This document shows, in pieces, positions 33,020 through 46,296 of a stretch of DNA of 64,000 nucleotides; position 1 is the first letter of the stretch; each line of letters opens with the position of its first letter. A model generated the notes under the pieces. It did no database searches, was not told the origin of the DNA, and saw nothing but the letters and a program-made list of their open reading frames with translations. Source of the stretch: Gymnorhina tibicen. Lineage: Eukaryota; Chordata; Aves; Passeriformes; Artamidae. The stretch is from the NCBI GenBank assembly GCA_013399875.1, contig VXAZ01004023.1, positions 744,282 through 808,281 of the forward strand. The letters run 5' to 3'. A program made the translations under genes and the position numbers.

Positions 33020-36000
33020 TGATCCTGTTAATGTGGTTTTAGCAGCCTTTCAATTACTTCATATCAGTAAGAGTTGTTAAGTTTTTTTCTGGAGTCAGAC
33101 ATCTTTTTCAGACAAAATGCAACATTTATAGGTGTTTCATTCATATAAGTATGAAGCACACGTATAAAATGTGCACTGCCTCTTTTCAGCCTAACAGACT
33201 ACACCTTTTCAGAGAGACAGGTGGTCCATAAGGAGTAACAGGTGTACCCCAAGTATTGCCACTTCCATGTTATGAGCAGCCCATGCAAACACTGTGCTCA
33301 AAGCACTTCAATTATTTCTCCATCATTGTCACCACTCAGATACTTCTCCAGGATCCACCTGGGGTAGTGGCAGCTCCATTCCTGTAGTGCATCAAAAAAA
33401 AAAATTAGTACAGGACTAGAAGTGTGCAAGGAAAAGAAGGAAAGTTAAAGGGGAAACACTTTCAGTTAAAAGATTAATTCCAAGCTAGGATAACAGTTTT
33501 AGAATAACCAGTCCATTAGGACTAATCAACAGTTAGATATGGGCAATGTTGGTAGCGTTTAATGGGAGCGTGGTACCCTGTGCCTTGGTGTGCGCCTCCA
33601 CTCTGTCCGTGCAGGGGAAGGCCAAACCAGGTAGTGCAGTAGACCCTCAGTACTCTTCAGAACTGCACTGAGATGCACTGCCCCAGAGATGTGCAGGCAC
33701 TACACAGAGGACAATTATGATCCACTTAGCACCGGGCAACCAAGCATTAGGGTAGGCAGAGACACTATTGCACCTTTTATCAGGAGAGAGACATCCATGT
33801 GGGTTTGGACAGCTGCTGAATCTGTCTTTGTTAATATGGTCCTCAGCTTAGAATGGCATCCTGCCTGCCTGCCTGTGCTGTGTGCACCAAGGTGTGGTCT
33901 GAGAACTTGAACCAAGTATTTCCAGATCGCCAAAATCTACTGTGCCCGAGTCTGGACTTACCTCAGGAAGGTACCTTAACCCTTCTATGATTTCTCCTTT
34001 CTGTGGACATTACCCGGCTGCATAGAAAAGAGGGCAGCAAGATTCATTGGTGACAAGGGCAAAGACAGCAGAGGGCATGAGCTGACGACATAAGTTCCTA
34101 GGGTCTGGTCTTCGTAATGGTGGTTTGACATTAAATATATATTGTCTTAGGAAGAGGGAATGGTACATAGAAGTTCCTCACTCCTATGACTTCCCCAGGC
34201 ACTAAAATATGGTGTCTCCTTTTGCCAGGCAGCCCAGTTAAGGTTTAAACTCTTTTTGGCATAGTTTTGTTGTAAGGTGTCCTCACCCACAAATAGGAAG
34301 ATTATTGCCCTGAAGGCAAAATGGTAGATGTGAATTTTGTTAGCCTGAGAAGGAAGTTGTTTCTGGATTTCTCAACTCATATGGCAAAACTTGAGCTATT
34401 GTTTTGAAAGAGCTGCCCTAGCTTATGCATGAAATGAGGACTGGCAATATGTTAACTCTCTGCTGTCAACACAACGGACACACTGGAAAAATCCATGAGA
34501 AGCATCTCTGAATTTCTGCAAGGAGTAAAGGAAATGCTTCACTGCTTTGTCTGGCCAGCTGTGGACAACTCTGGTGCCACCAGAGCCACAAGTCTGGACA
34601 CTAGGTAAAAGCAAATAAAGTGTTCTAATGCCTAAAATCATGAGCAACTGCCAAAACCTTTTACTAGGTGTTGGAGGTACTTCTGCCCACACAGTTGTCA
34701 AAAAGGACAAAAAAAAAAGTTTATGTTAAAAGATGTTTAACTCTGTGGCATGTAAAGTGTTTCTGCATCAGTGATTTCTCCCCCATGGAACACAGCAGGT
34801 AAGTCTTGCTGACAGTCAAGTTTAAGCTTTTTTTTTTTTCCCTTCAATTTCCTGGCATTTGCAAATATAAGATAGGTCCTTAATGTTATATTAACATAGA
34901 TTTTTATATGTCAATTAACAGATAAATTCATTATGAAAACTCATTTAGGAAAGGGCTGACACCAGACAAAGCCTTGAGGCAGCTGTGGAGTGCTGGGATG
35001 AAACATCTGCTCCATCAAATTGCACTCAGATGCTCCCATTTCTCGGCTGTTCACCCTTGCTCCACAGCATCTCAAGCAGCCACTTACCTCCTCAGGACAT
35101 ACAAGTTCGGACGCAGACCCAACAAAGGCCAAATGTCTCCATCAATTCTTCCAGGCATAAGCAGCTAAAGAAAGTTGTCAAGATATGCAACCCTTTGACA
35201 TCATGAAAGAAAAAAATCTGTACTACATGCCATGTTCATTTTTCATGTGAGATTTGCTTTTGTTGACTTATTTACTCAGTATTGAATTTGACAACCATCT
35301 CAAATATTGAATCTACTTTTGGAACCCACCTATTTTCTATGTTATGGACCTCATTTGCTATTTTAGCTAATGCAAAAATGCCTTCCATTACTAGCTGTGT
35401 TTCTTCTCATGACATAATAGAAATTGACTCAGAAAGTAGCATATGCTGTTATCACCCATAATAGATCAGTCACATCTCAAGGACTGGAAGCCAAAATTAC
35501 CATTTGGCATGTCTGTAAATTCAAATATAACGTCTGTCCCAATTTGAAAATTAATGGAATTTTATCTATTTTATATATATCTATATCTCAGAGATTTTGC
35601 TTTCAGTACTGCCATAAAAGATTTTTCATTTAGTATTTGTGTTAAAGTAATTCTCTGTGGGTGTTTAATGTTGTCGAAGAGCTCATCAGGCTGCAATTTG
35701 TAACACACATCTCCTTCTGCCTCTCTGCAGCTTGTTTCCCCCACTTTGAGGTTCAGTGCCTCCAGAAACACAGAGCTGGGAGAAGGTCCTGAGAAGCTGC
35801 TTTTCTGTCTCCCTGTCCCAAGGCAGGACCCATTAAACCATTTCCAACAGTTTTTTCTTACAAAAGAGAAGGCAATACTAAAATATTATTCAACTATACA
35901 TATATGCATCCCTTCATATATTTGTAGCGTACATCAAAAATTCTTCCCTATGGGTTGTTACTATTTACCTTTTGTTTTTAAAGGGCCAGTAATTCAGAAA

Positions 36001-39000
36001 AGGGCATTTACTGAGGATGAACCTTATCTGAACACTTTCAGAACAGAAAACTCCCTGACAGCAGTAGATTTTCATGCACATTCATGGCAGGATCAGACCT
36101 TTCATAAGTTGCTCATTTCTTACCTGTAGCTGGGGTGCATTTTCAACCAGCACACGAGCTCCTTTTGAGGGTAGGTGGTGGGGATTTTTTACCCAGTTGT
36201 GCAGACTTTTTTTTCATCCTCTGCTACTCGTGTTTTTGATGAGGATTTCTTTTCAACAGCTATGGTTTCTAAAAGGGACAAATTATGCGTCCAGTTCTGC
36301 AAACCTGCCTGCAATGAACGCCTTTAGAAATCAGTGAAGCTTTCACATGGCAGATGGCTCCCTAGGATTGAGCTCTACATAATTTTGCGATATTTTAGCT
36401 AGGGATATTTTAGTGGCTTTTTCCCTATGCATGACAGTATGATTTGCTAGCTGCTAGAAAATGTCATCAGACCCTTTCTCATTCCAGAGTGAAACCTTTG
36501 GACTTTTTTTTGAGTGAGAAAAAATGTTTTCTTTCCTGGTTGTACAGGACACTCCTATCCGATGAAAAATATTTCCAGATAAAAACAGTGACAGTAGAAG
36601 GGTAGAAAGGTAAACCAGCCATGTTGTGATTCAAAATAGATGTAAAGCCAAAAGAAGGGGGAAGAAGTTTTGCTAAAAGCCTTTAATCAAATGTTCTATT
36701 ACTGAAAATGCTTCCATCCCCTAAAATCCTTGTGAAGGACTTTCTGATTATTTCATTTGTGGTGTCATCTGATTTCTCCTACAATGAAATAATTGCAAAT
36801 ATATGATGAATTCACCAAGTTTAGCTTTTTTGCATTTGTTCAAAAAGGATGAATTCAATGACTGCATGTCAGTCCACATCTAGACTGCCTCCCACAAAAA
36901 CACAGCAAAAGAAAAAAAGTTGCTGCAAACTTCTCTCTATTTTGCCAGCATTTGTCCCAGTCCCAGAAAGAATTGATCCACTATCCCTGGCCAGGCCTAT
37001 ATCTGCACACAGAGATTGCAGTGGATTATTTTACACTAGCTTTGCCAATGGACTCTATAGGGAACATTCTCCTTCAAGCTGGTCACACAACTGGTTAGGG
37101 GTAACAAGACATGTTCTAGCCAGCTACTATAGTGCTTAAAATGGGCTTGCATGTCCAACAGATGTTTAAATTCAAAAGACCTGTCAGTGAGTGAAGTAAA
37201 GGTTACCCGGCTCCCCGGGCAGTCCATAGAATGAAATAGGAGCCCTATTTAGATAGTTTACATTTCCCAGTGTGTCATTCCCATAGAAGATATATGTAGC
37301 TATGACTTACCATCTCTGGCTAGTAAGACTGATTCTACTGTCAATTTTTTTTTGCATTTTTTTTTAAATCTAAGCATCTATGTCTCTATTCTGAAGTAAA
37401 GCAGATATTCTGAATACATCTCACTCCATCCTAGAATTTGTAGTCTGTAATGTCATTTACAGCACACACAAATACACAACTCCTTCTGTATTTTTTCCAT
37501 TCTGATCTTGTGAATAATTATTCTTTTTTAATGTTTCCACTTGTTTTCATAAGGCATTCCTTCTTCTTTGACCCTTCAGTATGATGGCTATTCAACAAAA
37601 TTACAATTAATGTGGCTTCCTTGTTTCTTTCTTTATACAACAGTGTAATCAATAACATCATCTGACTTCTGGAGACAGGAACTGTTAGTTAACCTTCCTT
37701 GCCGCTCTTGGCTGAACAGCTGCCTGGCACTGCAGCATGTAAGACTTTGTAAATTACAGAAAAATAATGGCTATCTTCAAAAATATGGTGAGATACAACA
37801 GTCATTTTAACAGCAGGATATTTTGATTCAATGTTCACATTCACTGTTCACATAATCAACACTTCAGGATTTGAGTCTGGGCTATTGAAGAGGGGTTTTT
37901 TTGTGCAAAATAATTCTTAACCACTGCACCAATGGTATTCTGAGCCAGACACTTGATCAGAAAGGTGTGGAGCCTTGGGAGACTATTCAGACTCCCACCT
38001 GAGATCTCCATGCAAATTTCATGTGCTGTTCTGCCTGAGCATGGAAATACAAACGGGAAAAACCCTCACTAAGAAAACAGCACTAGGCATGATAAGGGAT
38101 CTGGCATTTTTTTTGGTTTTTTTTTAAATGACATTGTATCAAATGGACAAGAAAAAGTTATAAAAAAGTTATAAGAAAAAGTTATAAAAAAGAATTTGCT
38201 TTGGCAATTGAGACTCATGAATGTGTTTTGCAGCTGGTAACCAACACAGCCAGGGAGGAAGAGCGCTCATTATTGCACCAGTAACAAGTCAGTACATGAA
38301 GAGTTAATAAGACCACATTTAGAAAATTAGTGAAATGGGACCTTAAGGAAGCACTCTAAGGCATAACATGCAAAGCCATTTTTGCTAATCAAAGAGGCAT
38401 TGCAAACTTGGCTGACATTTGCTTTAATGAAAGACTTTCATTTTTGTCCAGATCCTCCACAGAGTTCAAAACTGTGTAGCTGAACTCTAAATTGTCTAGT
38501 ATTTTGTGTTGAAGGTCTGAACTTTTTTTGTCAACAATCAATGGATTATGCATTCCCATTTTTCAAACTCTGTTCAGCCAGTGTAGGTGACCTCTTGCTT
38601 ACAATCACAGACTTGTAGAGCTACGCTAGTTCATGAGGATGAAAAAGGAATTAATTTTGCTACAGGATTACCACATCCAATTTAGCATTCTTTGTACAAA
38701 CTTACTGAACCAGAGCAGTAACTTCCTTTATACATTCATTTCAAAACATTCCCATTTCCTAAATATACAAGGACTGCTCTCTGTATTTTGGAGGAACTTG
38801 TTTATTGTCATCTAAGTAGAAACCTACACATACGTGTACACATGTACAATATTCTAGAAACAGGCAGTCTCTTGGTCTCCTTTTATAGTCTGAAAGATTA
38901 AGTTACGTATTGGATTATAACTTTAAAACTGATACATCCATTTAAGTTTTTCTCTGCTAGGGTCCTTAAAAAGTTTAGTTAAGTCTAACTTACATCAGAA

Positions 39001-41499
39001 TCCAATCACAAAGGAGAGAAAATAAGGAATATTTACTATTAGAGGTAGTGTTTTTGAAATTGTCATGATTTTTATAATAATTTTTTGTGGAGTCAAATCT
39101 GGAATAAAGGCAGTAAGTGTTGTCTTCTCCGATCTGAGATTTGAGGGGAACTAGGTCTTACCATGGCAGAAAAGGCAAAGCATCCCTGCGATCAGTTCAC
39201 TGGCCATCAAAAAACATCATCAAAAAGGAGCTGAATTTATGGATTGAACCCTTAAGAGCTGATGTGCCTGAGATATTCCCTGCCCTGCCTCGTAGGTGAA
39301 TTCTGACAGTACCCAACAGCATCCCAAACCAGAGCTGGTTAAAGAGGGTAAGTATGTCAGAACAAATTAAATCTTGTATTTTATTCTGGAAAAAACCCTT
39401 TGTTTTCATTCTTTGAGAAGGGATTGGGCAGAGGAAATAAACTGTTTTGATTAAAAAAGCCCCTTGTTCCACCAGTTATACTGGTTTGGTACCTGAAACA
39501 TGAAAGTGAAGTGCTTTTGTCCACCAGTAACATAAAAATATTTCGTTTTTAGTTGAAATTTTGTACTATTAATTAAAAGGATGAACATTTTTAAATTCTT
39601 TTGGTACAATTTCATGTTAATTGCAAAATAATTTTTCACTGGGGAAAATATCTTGGTAGAATGTTGACAATTTAGCCTGATGTAAATGTGAATTAAATCC
39701 TACCAAGCTGCTAGAAAATAACAATGATGTAAATGAAATGATAATCTACCAGGGAAAAGCAAGTTGAATTTACAGGAGATAAGAGCCTCCGTGGCTGTTC
39801 AGCTGAAAACCCTTAACATCCTTCCAAAGGCTCAGTCTGAGTTGCATCCAGTGTTTTAGCTGCTTACAAGTTCCAGATTTTAATTCAGAGGATGGAGCTG
39901 TCTTGACCAAAACTTCTGTGGTGTTGTGTTTCCAAGTTGTTACCCATTCCAGGAGATGCTAACACAGGCAGATAGTGAATGGCCGACACCCTTTTAATAC
40001 TTTGATGCTATTCCATGAACTTAAACTGAGCTGAGCCTTTTTTTTTTCATCATCCATTAACGATAAACAGCAACTTGGTTAATTAATCCATGTATTCCAT
40101 GGACTGTCAATATTGAAAAAAAGGTGAGTTTTGGTCAGTATTTTGCACCTAATTCTTACTAACGCTTGAACAACAGACCTGTGAAGTTTCTCTACTTCTT
40201 TGATAGTGACTTTGAAGAATGCAAAGCTATGCTTGAACTCTATTACCAGGAATGAAATGCAAAATAAAAATCCTCTTAATCTAAGAACATAAACAATGCT
40301 CTGTTTACACTAGATGCTTATAACAATAACATTAATTATGTAATCATGACTAACATTATTGATTCCAATAATTTGCTGGTATTTAAGGAGATTCCTGCTG
40401 AAAACTCTTTGCACACGATTTGTGTTTGAAAATGTTTTAAAAAGCTGAACTAAAAGTGAATAATGAAACTCTATGGGTATTTCACTGACTAACCAGACTT
40501 GTGACTTGCTATCTGAGAGAAACAGAAAACAATTTTATGAAACAGCTTCCTGATAAAACTGCAGTTTCATTACTCTCAAAATACTCAATCTATTGATTTT
40601 GAGCAAAGGTACCATGAAAAAAGTAAAAAAAAAATCAATTTATTCTTCAATTGGTTTCATTTACTATCATATTCAAATGCATTGAATATCATACTATATG
40701 TAAGGGAGACTTAATATAACATAAAGTCCAAACAAAATATCTAGAATTATAACTGGAATCTCAAGAATTTTCACAATTTGAAACAGAGTGGTTTTTATTT
40801 TGCTAGAATGATATTATTGAGATTAGAATATAGTAACACTAGATAGATTGCCAAAATAGATTGCTTCAACCAGCACGCACTAAGGATTTCTGGAATTTTT
40901 ATTTAATGAGAAATACCAGAATTTCAGTTCTCCCCTTAACTTAATTCAAAGGAGAAAAAAAAGAAATTATAACTCAAAAATTTGAATGGCACTGTGCAAT
41001 AACAGAAATTTAAAACTATGAAAAAAGACATTTGGAAATCTTGGTCTATGAGGTTGCATGAAGACTGATATTTCTTATTATATTAACAAATCTGCATATG
41101 TGCATATGTTAAATAAAACCAAGGATTTTGGCCTGACAGTTAAAATATTCAGGGGTTCATCATCTGTATTGTCTTGAGTATATTTATCACTTTTATGAGG
41201 GCACATAATTTATACCTACTCTTCACTTGACCTGAGCCACTAAAGCAAACGGATTACCATCAGTTCAAGTCAGTTTATACAAAGACCCTTTTCACTGAAA
41301 ATGCACTGCTCCAGCACAATAACCTAACAAAGGCCCCCACATAAAAGACTTTGTAGTGTATTTTTAGGATACTTTGTATAATTCTGATCTCCTTCAGTAT
41401 ACTTTGCATACCTTCTCTGTGTTGATATTATTTGAGTTTTAAGTACAATGGATTTTGTACAAAACTAGAGACGAATGAAATAGGGAATTAAAGAGAAAA
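33020..41499. other. Intergenic, no gene recognised
   Basis: Unique DNA with short scattered ORFs only. A local A-rich tandem duplication is at 38151-38192 and a short TA-rich patch near 35568-35590. No CR1, LTR or RNA gene was recognised. Confidence 0.6.
38151..38192 (+). repeat. A-rich 24-bp-period tandem duplication
   Basis: GAAAAAGTTATAAAAAA occurs at 38151 and again at 38175, with AGTTATAA between the copies. Local slippage product. Confidence 0.8.
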
Positions 41500-41890
41500 A
41501 AGACGAATCCCTTCAATGCTTTCATTTGTGGTCAGTCACCACTGTACTCCTTCTCATTTCTTTTGAGATTTGTAGCCAAGCCGAGATCTACGGCCATCTG
41601 TTTTTAATCTCTATTCAGGATGATAGTCTGTGGATCAATGAACTCTAGCCACAGTCTATAGAGAAACTGCAAATCTTTTTGGGATAATTTCCAGAGGATA
41701 ATAATATTCACAAGAGACTTCTTTTGCCTTCCTTATCTCCAACTACAGTTTTTCATAAAATAATGGTATCATAGCTGCCTGTTCCAACAATTGCTTCTAT
41801 CATGATGCATTATTGCCAGCGAGCTAAACAATTGGAGTCATAAATCTTTGAGCTTTTAGCTATGCTACCACTGCCCAAAGGAGATTTTGT
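41500..41890. other. Possible conserved non-coding block
   Basis: Repeat-free, no coding potential, and balanced composition with motif-dense texture (for example CAACAATTGCTTC, TCATGATGCATTATTG, AAACAATTGG with two CAATTG E-box/SOX-like sites). The call rests on appearance only; conservation cannot be judged from one sequence. Confidence 0.2.
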
Positions 41891-44039
41891 GAGACACAAG
41901 TGAGCTAAAGAGAGTCAAGTGACTAAATGCAAGAAGGTGAAATGGGACAGAAAAGCTTTCCTTCTAATACATTGTCTGGATTTTCTTGCAAGAAAATCAT
42001 AGCATGAAATAAAGTTCCTTTGCAAGTCTGAAATTAAACAGGGTGCACTTGCTTCACTTAATGCCCACCAGACACCAACCATACTGACAGAAATGAGTAA
42101 TCCAACCAACTGTACATTACGTTGGGAAACACATATCAACAGAAAATGGTAACTACTGGTTCCTGTCCTGGTGCCCATTGACTTGGCATCTGCTGAGAAT
42201 GAAACACTCAAACGCATATGCTAAGAAGTGCTAATCTCGCTGGCTCTCACACAGTTCAGCCACTGAGCACTCCCTGCACACACTTCTGTGCACGACCTGC
42301 AGCCATCCTGCCCAAGCCAGAAAACGCGTGGCTTTGGAAATCCCTGACGGTCTGCACTGCTGCTGCTTCTCCCCTCCTCATACTGAGGAAAAACTGGAGA
42401 GAGTATCTGGGACTGAAGGAGGTGCAGGTTCCCCCCATTCCCAAGCTGAATTAACTGCAGTACTGGTGGACAGCACAAGACTCTTCTCAGAGTTGGCGAA
42501 ATTGCCTGACTCTAAAGGGTCATTACCACATAAGCAGGTCCATTCCTTGCAGAGGGGCATGAGGGCATCACAAGTCAGCCTAACAAACTGCTCCAAAGAA
42601 AAATAAATAAGCAGCAGTCCTTAACCCTTAGGTCTCCCAAAAGTGCTTAGTTACTTCTTTCAGATATCTGTCAGAAATGAAATTGGCATAAACATGGGAA
42701 TTCTTTCTGATCTGAGATTCAGGCCTCCTATCTGAATTGCATCACTGCACTTAAAAATCACAACCTTGTTGATGTGAATATCCATCTTTCCAAATTGTTG
42801 TTACATATGTCACGTAAGTTGCAGCATTCTTATCTCTCTTGAGAAAAAACTAAGCTGACCACTCTTTCAGATCCTTGCAACATTTTTTTAGGATGTTGAA
42901 ATTCTACGTTTTAAATATGAACAGCTGAATTCTCCCCTTAGACACTTAAATGCAATTCCCACTGAAATCAATTAAAGCTGTCTTGAAATCTCACAGAGTA
43001 CCCTAAGCTTTATATCCATTTATATCTTGGAAGTAATTGGACATGTATCATGCGAATTGTCTAATGGAAAGATGAATTGCCCCCAGTTCACTATCTGGAA
43101 GGAGAGTTTGGACACTTGATACACAGCTTTTACTTCCTGCAAACTTTCAGAACCACAGCTTCTCTCTACACCTCCATTTGTACAAATTATTTCAATTTCA
43201 TGGTGCTAATCCTCTTTTTTTGTGAGCTTTACGTGGATTTCCTGCCAAGAAAGGAAGAACTATGGGGAAAAAATTTAGTTCTTAACTGAGTCTACTCTCA
43301 TATAAAATATTTCTATGATACAATATTATGGGGAACACTTTAAAACAAAACAGATTTTATAAGAAAACAGCAAGGCTATGGTATTAACCTGAGAAGTATT
43401 TACAAGGAAAATGACTACAGTGATGGAAATTCCAGTTGTTCTAGACTAGTGCTTACCCCATCCAAGTCAACAGATTTTTTGTCACTGATTTTTGTGCTGG
43501 ACAAAATTTCATTCCATGAAATGGAAATTTCTTGCAAAATATTATTTCAGGGGTCCACAGAAACACTGGAAAGCATGTTGCTTATTCTAAAATGACTTTT
43601 TAAATTCCAAACTGTCTCTAGTTTCCATTAAAAATAATGACACCATTATACAAAATACTCCAAATTAATTGCAAAATATTTTTTCTGAAGCAATTTCTGA
43701 GATATTAGTTTCATTCTTTAAATAGAAGCATTTTCTTGGTTTTAACAACTTTAATTCCGATTGAAATAAAGTTAGGCTAGGGTGGAAAACCCACTTTTGA
43801 AGATATATCTGGCTGGAAGATACAGGTACAGGTCAGAAGCTATCAGAAGCCCTTTTAGATTGCCTGTGTGAAGCATCATTCTTGTGTGAAGCACAATCTT
43901 GTGTGAGGACAACCAGGAGGCAGCATCTGGAGCCAAGGACCAGGGGAAGCAGCTTTTCTGTCTTCCTTCCGTTTCTAGCACAGACCTAGTTAGCTTTGGC
44001 TTTACATATGAAATTGCCTTCCTGACCATACTTTTAACA
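41891..44039. other. Intergenic, no gene recognised
   Basis: A GC-richer patch at 42218-42606 is open in five overlapping frames on both strands, typical of chance. A short tandem similarity (CTTGTGTGAAGCA-like, about 43865-43910) is present. Confidence 0.6.
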
Positions 44040-44280
44040 GAAGAGCCATAAACTTTTAATTAAGAGGTAATCTGAAAGAAACAGCGTATTTTCGTAGAGT
44101 AATAGCCTCTTGCTGGCGGCAGACAAGGAGTTTACTGAAATGAGATTTATCTTCAAAGCAGAAGATATCGATCATATGCTATTACAATCACAGCACTATT
44201 TCTTTTACCAGGTGACTGACAGTGAAGCAATGATCTTGATTGATGGCTGTCAGTACACAAGAGAGATGGTGGTTTAATGC
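44040..44280. promoter_or_regulatory. Candidate enhancer with PBX/HOX and MEIS motifs
   Basis: TGATTGATGG (44237-44246), a PBX-HOX composite site, is directly followed by CTGTCA (44247-44252), a MEIS/PREP site. A second MEIS site, TGACAG, is at 44217-44222. CTGACAG and CTGTCAG form an inverted pair around the composite site. Nearby TTTTAATTAAG and ATCGATCATATGC add homeodomain-like sites. This arrangement is known from HOX autoregulatory enhancers. That it functions here is inference. Confidence 0.3.
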
Positions 44281-45958
44281 ATTTTTTCAATAGCAGACCT
44301 CTGAACAGTTCAAGTCATAATTGCCCCTTCTGGGGGCCAGAAAACTAGGATAATTTTGAAATGAGAAAATAATGGATATTTCTTCCATAGAACAAATTTT
44401 CCATTTGAAATACCATGATTAGGCCATTTCTTAATCAATGGGCTTATAAGTATCTAATTACAATAATTTTAAATTATTTCAACATTTTTTCCCCAGAAAT
44501 AAAACTATTTCACTAATGAAGTATAATAGAGAATAAAGAATACTTTTTTCTACATTCAGCCTCAGAGTTTCACCCAAGATTCATGAAGGGTTTCTGTGAA
44601 CACAGAGTGTTCATGCTGCTGTGTATTTTGGGGTGTTGACTTCATTTGTCCACAAATTACCTACCGGGACTTCCGGTTCCCCTCTCCTGTGGATATGAGA
44701 ATCTCAGTTATCCCTCAGGATCAGTGAGGAATTCTGTATGTATCTTAAGATCCTCTTAAGAGGATCTCCCTTCTAATCAATTCTTGGGGTACAGCCCTGC
44801 CTAATCCTACTTGGTCATCCATTTGCTCTTTAAAAACATCCACAGTTCATTCATCCTTTCTCAACATATAAAGAATGTATGTGAAAATACAATTCTTTAA
44901 AGAGAGGTGAAAAAATCCAGGTTTCTTTTGTGCTGAAAGTTGTAAGCAGGATATCTTATTCAATAAAAACGGTAAGAACTCTAGCTATGGCTTCCTTACC
45001 CCTTTTCATTTTTTTTTTCAATTCATTTTATGTCTTGCTCCTGAGGACTTGTTATACTGCACAAATCATAGGATCTACTCTAAATGTGGTGGTTTATTAG
45101 CTTTCCGAAGTTCTTGGCCTTTCTGCCCTGAACAAAATGATACAATAATATTGGGTAAAAGTGATTAAGCATTTTTATGTTTATTTCTATTTTTATAATT
45201 AATTTACTGGGAATTTAGAAGCTGTGGAAAACCATTTTTTCCTGTAGCCTGTTATATATTATGGTGAATTGGGAGCTTTACAGAAAACATGAGAAATTAT
45301 ACTCATCTCTATTTTCACAAGTTTATTCAGTTGGCTTCACATCCTCTGTACTTTCAAAGAAAAATAGATGTAAAAAAGAATAAAGCATTTTTAAGTTTGG
45401 AAAAAATATTTTGCAAAATAGGGTGCATGATAGGTCTGGCACTGTCTGCCAAATGTAGATTTGTGCTGTGGGTACCTAATGAAACAGTCCTGCTAAACTC
45501 AGCGCTTATGCTCCCTAAGCAGGTGACCAAGAAGGATAAGGGGCTTTGAAGACCTCCAGAGGCAGGTCTTTTCTGGCAGGTTGAGGTATCCAATGACCTC
45601 CTCTCTGGGGGCCAGAAGGGGAACCTGGGGTTTCCTATTGATTATACATCACCATCTCTGGTGACCCCCTTGCCCGAATACTGCATCCCTCTTGCTCCTG
45701 CTGTAAGGATGGGAGGACCAGGGCAGGGACAGGGTGCATGACCTGGACTTTTGGCTTTCACTAGGCATTTTCTTGGCTCACATCTTGTTCTCTGGTTTTA
45801 CTCTGGTATCAACCCCACCTGGTGTGGGCTCGTGTTGTTAGTAGCTTTGCTACCGTGGGGTATATGGATGGACTGAAGTTTGGGCATGAAATGAGGAGCT
45901 GGGATACAGATGAGAATGAAAATGGAACTTGCCTTCTATTTTTAAACCTGTCTTTGCT
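44281..45958. other. Intergenic, no gene recognised
   Basis: Contains a perfect 20-bp palindrome (44748-44767) and AT-rich unique DNA, becoming GC-richer from about 45540 towards the CpG island. Confidence 0.6.
44748..44767. repeat. Perfect 20-bp palindrome
   Basis: AGATCCTCTTAAGAGGATCT is its own reverse complement, with no spacer. Confidence 0.95.
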
Positions 45959-45960
45959 GC

Positions 45961-46296
45961 CCTGCTCGGTACGATTGGCCATGTCGGTGTTTCGGGGCCC
46001 CGTGGAGGGGCAGGAGCGAGCTCTCCCCTTGCCCGGCTCTGCGGGCCATCCCTCAGCAGCGCAGGGACGGGGCTCCTGCCGCGGGGCTCGGGCAGCTGCC
46101 CAGCCCCGGAATGCCGCGGTCACCAGCCCACTCCGGCTGCTCCCAGGCGCAGGGCTGTATGCGAGGGTGCCGGGACAGGCCCCTTCGGCTCCCCGGCTGC
46201 GCCGGGGCGGCCCTGGCCCTGCTGCCCGGCCGCTGTCCCGGCCGCGGCCCCGGCGGGCTCTGCGCGGGGCACGGGCCNGCGGAGCCCTTCGTTTGA
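45961..46296. promoter_or_regulatory. Isolated CpG island
   Basis: By hand count there are more than 30 CpG dinucleotides in about 335 bp, against very few in the flanking kilobases. GC content is very high (for example CCCGGCCGCTGTCCCGGCC, GCGGCCCCGGCGGG). One ambiguous base N lies at 46278. Open frames run through on both strands only because stop codons are rare in such composition. The likely reading is a promoter of an unannotated transcript (perhaps a long non-coding RNA) or a distal regulatory island. No known first exon is recognisable. Confidence 0.7.

Noticed and set aside
34941..35206. Overlapping ORFs of 63-73 codons
   Set aside because: No resemblance to a known family and the frames shadow each other.
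42218..42606. Cluster of overlapping ORFs on both strands
   Set aside because: Five frames are open at once with no domain or splice pattern, typical of locally raised GC content.
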